Below are positions 26,854 through 35,146 of a stretch of DNA of 64,000 nucleotides, piece after piece. Source of the stretch: Chthonomonas sp035294505 (GTDB lineage Bacteria > Armatimonadota > Chthonomonadetes > Chthonomonadales > Chthonomonadaceae). The notes below the pieces were generated by a model. It made no database searches and was not told where the DNA came from. It was given only the letters and a program-made list of their open reading frames with translations. The stretch lies in NCBI RefSeq assembly GCF_035294505.1, contig NZ_DATGKU010000094.1, positions 21,537-85,536 on the forward strand, given 5' to 3'. The first letter of the stretch is position 1; each line of letters starts with the position of its first letter. A program made the position numbers and the translations under genes.

Positions 26854-26888
26854 AACCCACCTGTGCGCCTCGAGCGTACAGGTGGGTT
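26854..26888 (+). terminator. Terminator after the Gfo/Idh/MocA gene
   Basis: An 11-bp perfect stem (26854-26864 with 26878-26888) with a 13-nt loop, followed by a short TC-rich stretch, lies 10 bp after the stop codon. Confidence 0.7.
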
Positions 26889-26996
26889 CTTCGTAAGATA
26901 ACGAAACCAAATCTATGCACTACTTCGTCTTGAAAAGCGTATCGGCTACGCCGATACCGTCGGCCGGTTATTCCGTCAGGCAAAGGAGAGTTTCCT

Positions 26997-28337
26997 TTGG
27001 AAGCGCCCTCAGAAACCCCATCCGAACGTTCTGAGAAGGGAATAGAGACTTCTCAGGAGACGGCTTTGTGTTCGACCTCCGCTCCGACGGTGAGCGTGAG
27101 GGGGTTGCTTTTGGCGATCGTCTGCGTGGCCGTGTTCGGCGAGCTGGGCTACACCACCGTGAACGTTTCGGCCATGCCGGTCTATATTCATGACCTCCGC
27201 CTTGGCGATCATCTCGTGGGCATCGCCATGCTCTCTTTCCTGGTGACGGAGGGCCTTTTAAAGTCGCCGTTCGGCATTTTAGGTGATCGATTCGGGCGCA
27301 AGGTCATGATGATCGCCGGCCCTCTCCTCTCTACGGCCACAGCCGTGCTGACGCCCCACGTGCAGCATCCCTTTGCCCTCATCCTTCTACGCATTTTCGA
27401 CGGCATTGGGGCGGCGGCGCTTTGGCCGTCGGCGTTTAGCCTTATCGGTGACCACGTTCCCGAAAACAGGCGCACGGCCGCGATGAGCTATTTTAATATT
27501 GCCTATCTCATCGGGGTTGCGGTAGGGCCGTTTCTCGGAGGGGCGATAGACGACTTTGCCCGGTACCGCCTCCATCTTCATGGGGCATCGCCCGTGCGCT
27601 TCTCCTTCTATTTGGCCTCGGTGCTGTTTCTCTTAACCTCGCTGATCGCCGTGCTCGTGCTACCAAACGATCACCCCGGCGCCGGCCACGCCAAGGCCAC
27701 AAACGAGTTTGATTTTAAGGCCTTCCGTGCCATGATGCGCCGAATGCCCATGATACTCCTCATGACCTTCATCACTTTTCTCGGCATCGGGCTGATCATG
27801 GCCTACGTAAAGCTCTTCTTAATGGCGGCTTTACATCTTACAGAGACGGATTTCGGGCGCATGTTGCTTATTCCGGCGCTCCTTATTGCCGTTCTCTCGG
27901 CGCCGATGGGGGCCTTGGGCGACCGATTGGGGAAACCGTTGGCGATCAAGATCGGCATCGGGACGTGTGCGGTCTCCTTCTGGCTTATGGTGCTGTTTTT
28001 GCAGCGCGCTACCTTGCCGATCTACGGAACGCTGCTTGGGCTTGGCTTTGTGCTGGCCTTTCCCGCTTGGATGGCACTGGTAAGCTCTTTAAGCGATGCA
28101 AGCCAACGAGGGGCGGCCATTGGCGCGGTGGGAACAGCACAGGCGCTTGGCACCATTGTGGGGATTGGTGTGGGCAGTTTTCTCTATAAGCAGCCCGGCT
28201 TCCGCCTAGGTTTTTTGGTTGTTCCCAACCATGGGTGGCCGTTCTTAGGGTGTGCGGTGATGCTGCTGACGGCTTTTCTTATTGCGGTCTTTGCCGTACA
28301 TGAGAATCCGAGTACGGCCGCTATCGAGAAGGAGTAG
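26997..28337 (+). CDS. Major facilitator superfamily transporter
   Basis: This 446-residue protein has about 12 hydrophobic helices with a short charged N-terminus. The MFS loop 2-3 motif is visible (GILGDRFGRKVMMIAGP), and a related copy follows helix 8 (GALGDRLGKPLAIKIG). The pattern fits drug- or sugar-efflux MFS proteins; the substrate is unknown. The start is TTG 26997 with AAAGGAGA about 7 nt upstream. An 8-bp inverted repeat (26939-26946 with 26950-26957) sits in the leader and may be regulatory. The 3' end overlaps the convergent DsbA-like gene by 17 bp. Confidence 0.9.
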   Translation: MEAPSETPSERSEKGIETSQETALCSTSAPTVSVRGLLLAIVCVAVFGELGYTTVNVSAMPVYIHDLRLGDHLVGIAMLSFLVTEGLLKSPFGILGDRFGRKVMMIAGPLLSTATAVLTPHVQHPFALILLRIFDGIGAAALWPSAFSLIGDHVPENRRTAAMSYFNIAYLIGVAVGPFLGGAIDDFARYRLHLHGASPVRFSFYLASVLFLLTSLIAVLVLPNDHPGAGHAKATNEFDFKAFRAMMRRMPMILLMTFITFLGIGLIMAYVKLFLMAALHLTETDFGRMLLIPALLIAVLSAPMGALGDRLGKPLAIKIGIGTCAVSFWLMVLFLQRATLPIYGTLLGLGFVLAFPAWMALVSSLSDASQRGAAIGAVGTAQALGTIVGIGVGSFLYKQPGFRLGFLVVPNHGWPFLGCAVMLLTAFLIAVFAVHENPSTAAIEKE

Positions 28338-28932
28338 TCCCGGCCACAAAACGCGCCGCCAGCCCGCGCAGCACGGTGTAGGGTTGTTCGGCAACCCATT
28401 TTTCTGGGAACATCCAAGTCGGTACGTTCCAAATGCCTACACGATGGGCAGGGGCGTCGAACTCGACGATTCTATCTCTGTAGCGGCGCTCGTTAAGGCA
28501 TCGCTCAAAAGCCACCCCATCGAGATCGGCTCTCCTTGCGATCTCGCGAAGGATGCTTCTATCGGCTATATCCCTGTCTTCTTCCCAATAGGCATGATAT
28601 AGGGCATCGAGATAAGGCTCGATAAGCCCTTGTTCCTTAGCAAACTCGGCACCTTCCAACGCGAGGCGAGAGTTAGAGAGAGGCCCTCGCTTTTTCGGCA
28701 GGGTAAGCCCTTCGGCCGCCAAGAGCAGTTCCAGGCGTGTGGGCACCGGCGGCTTTTTATCGGCATCCGGATCGGGGGGAGGGGGTGTGTAGGTTAGCCC
28801 CTCCGGTAAAAGCTCGAACCCAAGCCAATTGAATTCGATGGTCGGAAACTCTTGTTTCAAACGTTTTGCCTGATGGCGACCTACCCAACACCAAGGGCAG
28901 ATGACATCGTGTGCGACGGACAGAACAGGCAT
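28321..28932 (-). CDS. DsbA-family (FrnE-like) thiol oxidoreductase
   Basis: This 203-residue protein has a thioredoxin fold with active-site CPWC (Cys12, Cys15) after the first strand and a helical insertion, as in FrnE/polyketide-isomerase-type DsbA relatives. A cis-Pro-type segment is present near the C-terminus (GIWNVPTWMF). No signal peptide, so it is cytoplasmic, and likely acts on disulfides or as a 2-hydroxychromene-isomerase-like enzyme. The first is favoured by the intact CxxC. Confidence 0.88.
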   Translation of the reverse strand: MPVLSVAHDVICPWCWVGRHQAKRLKQEFPTIEFNWLGFELLPEGLTYTPPPPDPDADKKPPVPTRLELLLAAEGLTLPKKRGPLSNSRLALEGAEFAKEQGLIEPYLDALYHAYWEEDRDIADRSILREIARRADLDGVAFERCLNERRYRDRIVEFDAPAHRVGIWNVPTWMFPEKWVAEQPYTVLRGLAARFVAGTTPSR

Positions 28933-28984
28933 CCTTCTTCCTTCACAAACCGGTGTGCGTTTCGTCTACCTCCTCTTTAAACGC

Positions 28985-30220
28985 CTAGGAGGATGTTTCC
29001 GCAGGCGGCAGCAGCTCCTCCAAAGTCTCCTCTTCCAGGAGCTGCAGGGTGGCGGCCATCACCTCTTGTGTTTGTGCTTGTACCGTATAGAACATCGCCT
29101 CGCGGAAGAGGCGCTGAGCTGGGTTAGAAAGCAGGTTGGCCGCTCCGCTGCTGGCCGCCACGGCGGCATGGGCGGCGCGAACGGCCAAGCGGATGGCATG
29201 GGCGCGCAGGCGAACCGCTTTTTCAAAGAAATCCGGCTCGTTGTTGCGTGCGTTCCACTCTGCAATGGCACGGCGGGTGCGGGCAAGCTCTTGGGTGAAA
29301 TGGTCTGCAGATTGGCGAATGGCCGGTAGGGGGCGTTTTTCCGCCAGGCTGCAGAGCAGGCGCACGGCTCCGGCGGCGCAGCCCATGGGGAGGGCCGTGC
29401 CCCCCAAAACGCCTTTGCGGTCGTTGCAGCGCAGGGTCTCTCTATCGGAGAATTGCAGGCGATGGGCTTCTGGCACGAAGAGGCCTTCAAGGGTGAGGGT
29501 AACCGTTGCCGAGGCGTTCATGGCGCAGAGGCGCAACGGCGGAGAAGCTTGATAGCGGCCCCAGTCCCCATCGGGCGGCGTAAGCCCCTCGAACAGTTCC
29601 GGGAACTCCTCTCGGTTCGCCGGCACCCAAACGTAGACAAAACGCTCGTCCGGCAGAGTGGCGCCGAAAACGACCTGGTTCATGAGGCCCCATCCGGTAA
29701 CCCATGGGGCGGTGCCATAAAGGCGATAGCCACCGGGCACGGGTTCCGCGCGCAACACAGGAGGCCCGGGGCGACGCAAGTGGGCAAAGGAGACACCGCA
29801 CAGCATTCGTCCCGCGGCAAGCTCCGGCACGAGGCGCTCTTTGAGGGCGGGGTTTGGCCCGTTGGCGATCATGCGTGAAGGGCCGTGATGTTGCGCCTGC
29901 ACAAAGGTGGTAACGCCGCAGGCGGAGGCGAGTATCTCGGTGATGGCCCGCTGCGTCTCACCCGAGACGTTGGAGCCACCATACTCTTTGGGCAACGCAA
30001 TCCCCAAGAGGCCGGCTTCGGCTAGAGCACGAAAATTCTCTCGGTTAGGGCCGTCGGCCTGGTCGCTTATCTCCGCGTTGGGCAACAGAACCTCTTCGGC
30101 AATTTGGCGCGCTTTGGCGATGAGTTGCTCTTCTTCAGGGCTGTGGTGGGCGCTTTCTGGGGTCGGCAAGCCCACTGCATCCTCTGTGTTCTCTGCTGGG
30201 CCACAGCTTCCGGAAGCCAT
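28985..30220 (-). CDS. Acyl-CoA dehydrogenase-like flavoprotein
   Basis: This 411-residue protein follows the acyl-CoA dehydrogenase plan: N-terminal helices (~25-130, with GLLGIALPKEYGGSNVS), a middle beta domain (~130-250, GYRLYGTAPWVTGW and ASATVTLTLEGLFVP) and a C-terminal helical bundle (~260-400). Some FAD-binding positions look altered compared with classical fatty-acid enzymes, and no obvious catalytic Glu could be fixed, so it may be a monooxygenase-type relative (DszC/HsaA-like). It is 53 bp upstream of the DsbA-like gene on the same strand. Confidence 0.75.
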   Translation of the reverse strand: MASGSCGPAENTEDAVGLPTPESAHHSPEEEQLIAKARQIAEEVLLPNAEISDQADGPNRENFRALAEAGLLGIALPKEYGGSNVSGETQRAITEILASACGVTTFVQAQHHGPSRMIANGPNPALKERLVPELAAGRMLCGVSFAHLRRPGPPVLRAEPVPGGYRLYGTAPWVTGWGLMNQVVFGATLPDERFVYVWVPANREEFPELFEGLTPPDGDWGRYQASPPLRLCAMNASATVTLTLEGLFVPEAHRLQFSDRETLRCNDRKGVLGGTALPMGCAAGAVRLLCSLAEKRPLPAIRQSADHFTQELARTRRAIAEWNARNNEPDFFEKAVRLRAHAIRLAVRAAHAAVAASSGAANLLSNPAQRLFREAMFYTVQAQTQEVMAATLQLLEEETLEELLPPAETSS

Positions 30221-30374
30221 CGCTCCTGTCTCCTCTCATCATGCGGTGCTGCTATTTAAAGTTTACCTGCTCAAGACGAAAAAACCTCATGGATTGCAGG
30301 CTATTCCTCGCAAACCGCCGAAATCGTGAGAGAGACAGTGAGAAAACATTGAGATGTCTTAGTGTGAACCGTTT

Positions 30375-31439
30375 CTAGTTTTTGGCCTCTGGGGTAGGAA
30401 CGTCCTCATACTCTGCCTTAAGCGTCTGGTCAATAAGATTACGCCACCGTTTCAGATAGGCTCCTTGCCGTTTGGCCTCCGGGGAGGGATAGTGGTCGTA
30501 GACAACACGCATTTTCCCATTGGCCTCTGGAAAGAATGTCTCTCCATAAGACATTCTGTCTATGTAGAGAGTTGCTATTACTCCACGCAACAACCCCAAT
30601 TTCTGAGGGTCTATCAGTTTCAAGTCCGGTACAGGCCCGTTCCAATGGTTGGCTTCGGCCTGGTGATAGATCGCCATCGCTTTCGGCCCTGCCGTCTCCT
30701 CTAACATCGCCTTAATCAGTTCCTGATCGCTTATGCGGGGAATGCCAGAGTGAGGGCTATCATCAACGTAGGCAATGCCATAAAAAGGATTATGCGAGTA
30801 GACCCATGCCTCTTTCAGCAACCACTCTATGCGTTTTTTAACCGGGTCTGCTATCCACGCTCTTCGAGCAGCCTCGTACTGCTCGTAACTGACATTCTGT
30901 GGTTCTGGCCGCATAATGTATTTGTACCACAGCAGCATTCCGAGTTTGAAGGCGGAGGTTGGGTCTTTTTTCGGGTCGAAATCGGTGGTTTCCAGCTTCT
31001 TTAGTTCGGCATCCCAGTATTTGGGGCTGCACTGCATGAGGCCTATCCAGGCATAGATCGAGTTGGGATGGGTTTGGAGGTAGCTTTGAAAGATTTTTGC
31101 GGCAGCATCGAAGGCGTGTTTCTCTTCGAGGATTTTGAAGGCTTTGCGCAAAGCCCTATCCTGCATCATGGGATAGAGACGCACGCAACCAAGACAGGCC
31201 ACATCATCAAATATCCCACCAAAAAATTTGCCTGGCAGGCCGATTTTATTGCCGTTGGGCAGTATAATAGTGCCTGTCCAATCGGGCTTGTAGTGTTTGA
31301 GGAGTTCCGCTGTGCTGTTTGGTGTGTCGGTTTGGTGGAGTGTGGGCGCTTGGCCGCCCAACAGCCCCAGGGCGAGGAGCAGAGCTAGCACGATAAACAG
31401 CCCCCACTTTATCTGGCTTAGGTTTCCTCTTGCTTTCAT
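30375..31439 (-). CDS. Exported or membrane-anchored helical-repeat (TPR-like) protein, unrecognised
   Basis: This 354-residue protein has an N-terminal hydrophobic segment (~12-28) and a soluble, mostly helical body. Residues ~88-130 (KAFKILEEKHAFDAAAKIFQ, then HPNSIYAWIGLMQC) resemble TPR helices. A CLGC motif (~82) is present. No enzyme motif is seen. It lies 68 bp downstream of the exported 590-residue protein, with a perfect 12-bp hairpin in the gap, and is probably in the same transcript. Function unknown. Confidence 0.6.
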   Translation of the reverse strand: MKARGNLSQIKWGLFIVLALLLALGLLGGQAPTLHQTDTPNSTAELLKHYKPDWTGTIILPNGNKIGLPGKFFGGIFDDVACLGCVRLYPMMQDRALRKAFKILEEKHAFDAAAKIFQSYLQTHPNSIYAWIGLMQCSPKYWDAELKKLETTDFDPKKDPTSAFKLGMLLWYKYIMRPEPQNVSYEQYEAARRAWIADPVKKRIEWLLKEAWVYSHNPFYGIAYVDDSPHSGIPRISDQELIKAMLEETAGPKAMAIYHQAEANHWNGPVPDLKLIDPQKLGLLRGVIATLYIDRMSYGETFFPEANGKMRVVYDHYPSPEAKRQGAYLKRWRNLIDQTLKAEYEDVPTPEAKN

Positions 31440-31465
31440 GGTTTATCTCCTTAAAATCGTGGAGG

Positions 31466-31492
31466 CCTCGGCAGGCCTAAGGCCTGCCGAGG
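31466..31492 (-). repeat. Perfect 12-bp hairpin between two co-directional genes
   Basis: CCTCGGCAGGCC (31466-31477) and its exact complement (31481-31492) flank a 3-nt loop, between the stop of the exported protein gene and the start of the helical-repeat gene. No T run follows on either strand. It may be an mRNA-stabilising or processing hairpin that sets relative expression. Confidence 0.6.
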
Positions 31493-31507
31493 TGGTAGAA
31501 ACAAGAA

Positions 31508-33323
31508 TTATGGTTCAGTAATAGGCTGAATATGGATAGCCGGGGTGGGAGCAACGAGCGACTTAATCTCTCCTACCATATCCACTATTTGGGCGTACCA
31601 GGTTGCCTCTCCGGCATATCCATGCGCATCGTAGATGGGGCAGGTGCCACCCTCCTCATGCCAAATCGGACCGACCCATATCTGGACATAGACTTGGGGA
31701 TCGATGTTGACATCTATCGTCGCTCCTTGGGTGATGTCCTCCTCCTGGCTGAAATTGAGATTGATGGCAGTTTGTAATGCCAGTTGCTCAAGCGGACCTA
31801 ACTGAAAGTTGATCGAGCCGCCGTTTGTGACTTTTAATTCTGAAGAGAAGGTGAAACTCTGATGCTGTGTCTGTTTGGACTGCCGGTTGTCATATTGACC
31901 AGCACACTTCCAATCATGTTGAATATCATCAGGCTGCTCTTCAAGTGGTTTCCCAAGTATGATGTCCTGAGTGATCGGATGGCATACCGTCTTTTTGGGG
32001 TCTCGTATCCATTCGCTTCGATCTCCGTATTTGAAGTGGAAATTCACGTAGACGTTGCCGGTAGCGCTGGCCTGTTCGCCGTTGGAATCCGGCGTCGAAT
32101 CCGTAAGGCGCACAAATGCATGAGTTGTTACCGTGCTCATCGAGTTGCTTTGAACGTCGTGCTCGAAATATTCAATGCCATTTTGCCCGATGGCATACTC
32201 ACGGAAAAGTATAGGCTGTCCAGGTGGAAAGTCCCAGATGGTTTGCAAGTGATCCGGACTTACATTGAATAAACCATCCTGATTATCGTTAAACATAGTT
32301 TCCATCCATTCATACGTGCTATTGGCACCCCAGCCGCCCACAGGCGACGCCGTGTAACTGATCCAAACAGAGTTTTCCTTTGTGAGGCTGGCAGGAAACG
32401 GTGTCCAGTCCGGCTTCACGGTGTTTTGAACCAGCTTGAAGCTGTTGGGGCAGGGGTCGCCATCGTTTTCGGGCCGATCGAGCACCCGAGTCGGCACGTT
32501 GTTAATAAGCTCACGATGATAGGTGGCCCCTAAGCTGGTGCTTACATACACCCCGCGTGTGTCCGGCTGAACCCTTACGTAGAAGTTCAAGAACCCACCA
32601 CACCCCACAGGGGTTACGTTGGGAGACCAGGAGGCTTGAATCTGCCCCGAAAGCGGGATTTCGAACTTGGCTATGCCCGAAGAACCGTCCAGATGCACCA
32701 GATGTTCTCCCTGCCGGTAGCCGCTGACGGCGGTATCGTTATCGTTTGTCACCAAATCGTCGCCCCATCCGTCGTTCACATCGCCTTGGCCATTTGGCCC
32801 TGCGCTATAATCCGCGTGACAATCCTCTAAAACCCATAGGTCTTTAGGGGCGTTCGGAAGTGGAAGCCCCGTCATAGGGTCTTCCCAAATAAACATTCCG
32901 TAGAGGATTCCTTTAGCCGAATATTGGGCGTTGAGATTAGGCCCTGTGCTGCCCGTGCTAAAGAAGTAGCTTCCGGAAGCCGAGAAGATATAGCCCATGC
33001 CAAGAGGGTCTATTCTATAGGGGAAGGAATAAGGCGGTGGCCAAGGGGCTTTATCCGTCACAGGGGTGGGATTGCTTGCCGGAATGATAGATGAGTCGAT
33101 CTCACCTACGGGGAGATAGTAGGGGCCAACCCACGCTCCAAAAGGCGACCCAGGCGGGTACGGGCCAGGAGGTGGATATTGGGCTAGCGCATGAGGGGAG
33201 ACGGTGAGGTAAACCAGGATGAACAAAGCTGCGATCACACCCTTAAACAAGGAGGGGACTACGGGGGGGCAGCATGACACCCTGCAACTGTGACTTCTTA
33301 CCGTTTAGGCAATAGGCGTTCAT
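31508..33323 (-). CDS. Exported beta-rich protein, unrecognised; start region in two frames across a C7 tract
   Basis: The main frame (downstream of about 33280) encodes ~590 residues: a signal peptide (FKGVIAALFILVYLTV...HALA), a Pro/Tyr-rich segment, then a long beta-rich body with many Asp/Asn/Gly and no recognised domain. The best start is ATG 33323, which has AAAGGAGATA 9 nt upstream, but from there the frame meets TAA at 33243-33245. Seven C residues (33263-33269 on the minus strand) lie between; with six, ATG 33323 joins the main frame. Alternatives are a 26-codon leader peptide coupled to a TTG at 33250, or a sequencing error. A near-consensus promoter precedes it. Function unknown; it is likely abundant and secreted. 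Confidence 0.65.
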
Positions 33324-33354
33324 GAGGATGTATCTCCTTTGTTTTACAGAATAG

Positions 33355-33377
33355 GTAGCTTCTACCGTAGAAGCTAC
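33355..33377 (-). repeat. Hairpin at the predicted 5' end of the exported-protein mRNA
   Basis: GTAGCTTCTAC (33355-33365) and its complement (33367-33377) form a ~10-bp stem that would lie at the first bases of the transcript, given the promoter at 33384-33412. Such 5'-terminal stem-loops stabilise mRNAs in other bacteria; that role is inferred here. Confidence 0.55.
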
Positions 33378-33383
33378 AAACCT

Positions 33384-33412
33384 ATTATAACATAGTGTCT
33401 TATTTGCGTCAA
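33384..33412 (-). promoter_or_regulatory. Near-consensus sigma70 promoter (TTGACG-17-TATAAT)
   Basis: On the minus strand, TTGACG (33407-33412) and TATAAT (33384-33389) are exactly 17 bp apart. Predicted start is near 33377, about 54 nt before the ATG at 33323. Confidence 0.8.
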
Positions 33413-33485
33413 CACTTTTTTTGCCTTCTTAAAGTTCGGCTTTTGAAAGAGGAAGGTGTAGCGAAGCAGAGTGTATGTAAAGCAT

Positions 33486-34160
33486 CTAAGAATCTGGAGC
33501 AAGCAGACGAAGGCGGTGGATACGACGAGCTTTAATGCCGGGTACCTGCTGACCGAGCGCCTCGACCACCTCGTTGGGGCGCACGTTGCCCGTCTCCCCC
33601 ATGCCCAGACGCATGATAAGAACAAACTGGTGGTTCTGAAAACTCTCCGGCTTAAGCTGAAGAGCATGAACGTAGGGCCTTATATCCACGGCGCGCGTCT
33701 TTCCCTCGCGCTCGCGTGCGATCGTTACCTGGGGTTGGGAGAGAAGATGGTCAATCGCTCGCTCTACCGCTTCGGCCGTTATCGGCTCAGAGACACTGCA
33801 CACCACCTCATAATCGGCACGGTCTAGCTCGCCAAAAAGGTTGCGCTCCTGTTGCTCTTCCGAAACGGGAAAGCATCGAATAATCCGAATGCCGGGCGGA
33901 AGAACGGCATTAAGCCGCTCTTGCACCTCTTGCGGCGGAATAAGCTCGGTTAGCTCCAAGGCTACCCGCTCCTCGGCGCCGGTAACGCCCACGCCTAAGG
34001 CCGAGGCAAAAGAGAGCCGTTCCCGCGGGTTAAAACCACCGGAGAACGCAATGGGCAGGCCGGAACGCCGAATAGCCCTCTCGAACGTGCGCAGGATGTC
34101 GAGATGGCCTAGCCAGCGAACAGGCTCTTCTTTCGTAAAGAAGAGAATATAGCGCGGCAT
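33486..34160 (-). CDS. DUF2344 (TIGR03936) family protein
   Basis: This 224-residue protein has the family opening RYILFFTKEEPVRWLGHLDILRTFERAIRRS and the segment FSGGFNPRERLSFASALGVG. DUF2344 proteins are usually encoded next to, or fused with, a B12-binding radical SAM protein; no such gene is adjacent in this window. The molecular role is not established. The opening is conserved enough to support ATG 34160. Confidence 0.85.
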   Translation of the reverse strand: MPRYILFFTKEEPVRWLGHLDILRTFERAIRRSGLPIAFSGGFNPRERLSFASALGVGVTGAEERVALELTELIPPQEVQERLNAVLPPGIRIIRCFPVSEEQQERNLFGELDRADYEVVCSVSEPITAEAVERAIDHLLSQPQVTIAREREGKTRAVDIRPYVHALQLKPESFQNHQFVLIMRLGMGETGNVRPNEVVEALGQQVPGIKARRIHRLRLLAPDS

Positions 34161-34231
34161 AAAGCGGACTTATGAAAAAGAGCGGAGGCAAAACGCTTCC
34201 GCCCTTCGTTACGAGATGCGAGCGATTGGTG

Positions 34232-34558
34232 CTAGCTCTTCTTTGTTTTCGATTCGTGGTCTTTCTTGTAGGCGGCCTCCGCCTTGGCAAGCTGCTCCTT
34301 CGGGCTGAGCTTTGCAAATGCACCAGGGCAGCCGCCACAGCAGAAGTGAACCCGATAGTGGCCCACAACCACCGGCTTGCCGGCCTGCATCTTCGGGTCT
34401 ACCTTATCGCCCGTGATGGGGCAAGTCCACACATCCACAATGGCCGGCTTTTTGGGAGTGGGCTTTTTCGCCGGAGCCTTTTTGGCCGGCGGGGCTGCAA
34501 CTGCCACGGAGACGCTAAGGGCAGCGAGCAGGGTTGAGAACAAGGCTGTCTTCTTCAT
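34232..34558 (-). CDS. Exported YHS-like Cys metal-binding small protein
   Basis: From ATG 34558 (AAAGGAGGTC upstream) this is 108 residues. A signal peptide (~1-22, VAVAA) is followed by a Lys/Pro/Ala-rich linker (~23-38). A compact domain with VWTCPITGDKVDP and HYRVHFCCGGCPGAF then resembles YHS-type metal-binding domains found in copper and heavy-metal proteins. The Lys-rich tail may bind anionic surfaces. The upstream TTG/ATG extension to 34675 is rejected because of the strong RBS at 34558. Metal identity is unknown. Confidence 0.75.
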   Translation of the reverse strand: MKKTALFSTLLAALSVSVAVAAPPAKKAPAKKPTPKKPAIVDVWTCPITGDKVDPKMQAGKPVVVGHYRVHFCCGGCPGAFAKLSPKEQLAKAEAAYKKDHESKTKKS

Positions 34559-34761
34559 AACGAACTCTTGACCTCCTTTGCCGGTTTTGCCCATAGGGCA
34601 AAAACCAACATGATGGATTAAGGATTTAGAATCTTCTTTCGCTTGCAGACAGAGGCAAGCGAAAATGCGTGCCACAACGATAGTTTACCGTAAAACCCTC
34701 TTGTAGCACAACCATTCAAATTACGGTTTGGCGGGTGCTTACGTTACAAGTTGACAATGCA

Positions 34762-34773
34762 GGGCTTTAGCCC
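34762..34773. repeat. GGGCTTTAGCCC dispersed hairpin, copy 1
   Basis: A small palindrome with a TTTA loop, preceded by a TTACAA-containing stretch. Related copies occur at 53968-53979 and 54034-54047, all intergenic. Confidence 0.5.
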
Positions 34774-34791
34774 GCCGCAATAGAGAGGTAT

Positions 34792-34822
34792 CTGTAGGAG
34801 GTAGGCTTTGTGCCGACCCTAC
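34792..34822. repeat. GTAGG-rich dispersed repeat, copy 1
   Basis: CTGTAGG, GTAGGC and TTGTGC occur in the same order and spacing as in the copy at 49314-49345. This copy is a less perfect hairpin. Confidence 0.45.
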
Positions 34823-34866
34823 AAGCAGACCAGGTGAAGCGTCACCAGGCTCTACGGAGTGTAAGC

Positions 34867-34896
34867 TTGACAAGCGGACGCTCGAAACGTTATAAT
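34867..34896 (+). promoter_or_regulatory. Consensus promoter for tRNA-Phe
   Basis: TTGACA (34867-34872) and TATAAT (34891-34896), both perfect, are 18 bp apart, 19 bp upstream of the tRNA 5' end. Confidence 0.9.
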
Positions 34897-34915
34897 ACAA
34901 ACTTGGTAGAGGTAA

Positions 34916-34988
<73 letters not shown>

Positions 34989-35030
34989 CTTTCCTCCTTA
35001 CCATCTGGATTTTTCGCTTTGTATGATTAA

Positions 35031-35063
35031 GGGTTCGACTCGAAACGAGTCGAACCCGTATTT
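35031..35063 (+). terminator. Terminator after tRNA-Phe
   Basis: A perfect 12-bp stem (35031-35042 with 35046-35057, AAA loop) followed by a T-containing stretch, 43 bp after the tRNA. Confidence 0.8.
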
Positions 35064-35146
35064 CTTGCATGGTAATTTCCGCTGCTTTTGGGGAATAACT
35101 CTTCCAGAACCGCAGATTGTTGAATTGTATTGTAGGAGAGACCTCT

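Larger units (their letters stand above)
34559..34915. other. Intergenic region (357 bp) with dispersed hairpin repeats and the tRNA promoter
   Basis: It carries the GGGC-TTTA-GCCC hairpin (34762-34773), a copy of a CTGTAGG..GTAGGC repeat (34792-34822) that recurs at 49314-49345, and the tRNA promoter. No protein gene is seen. Confidence 0.6.
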
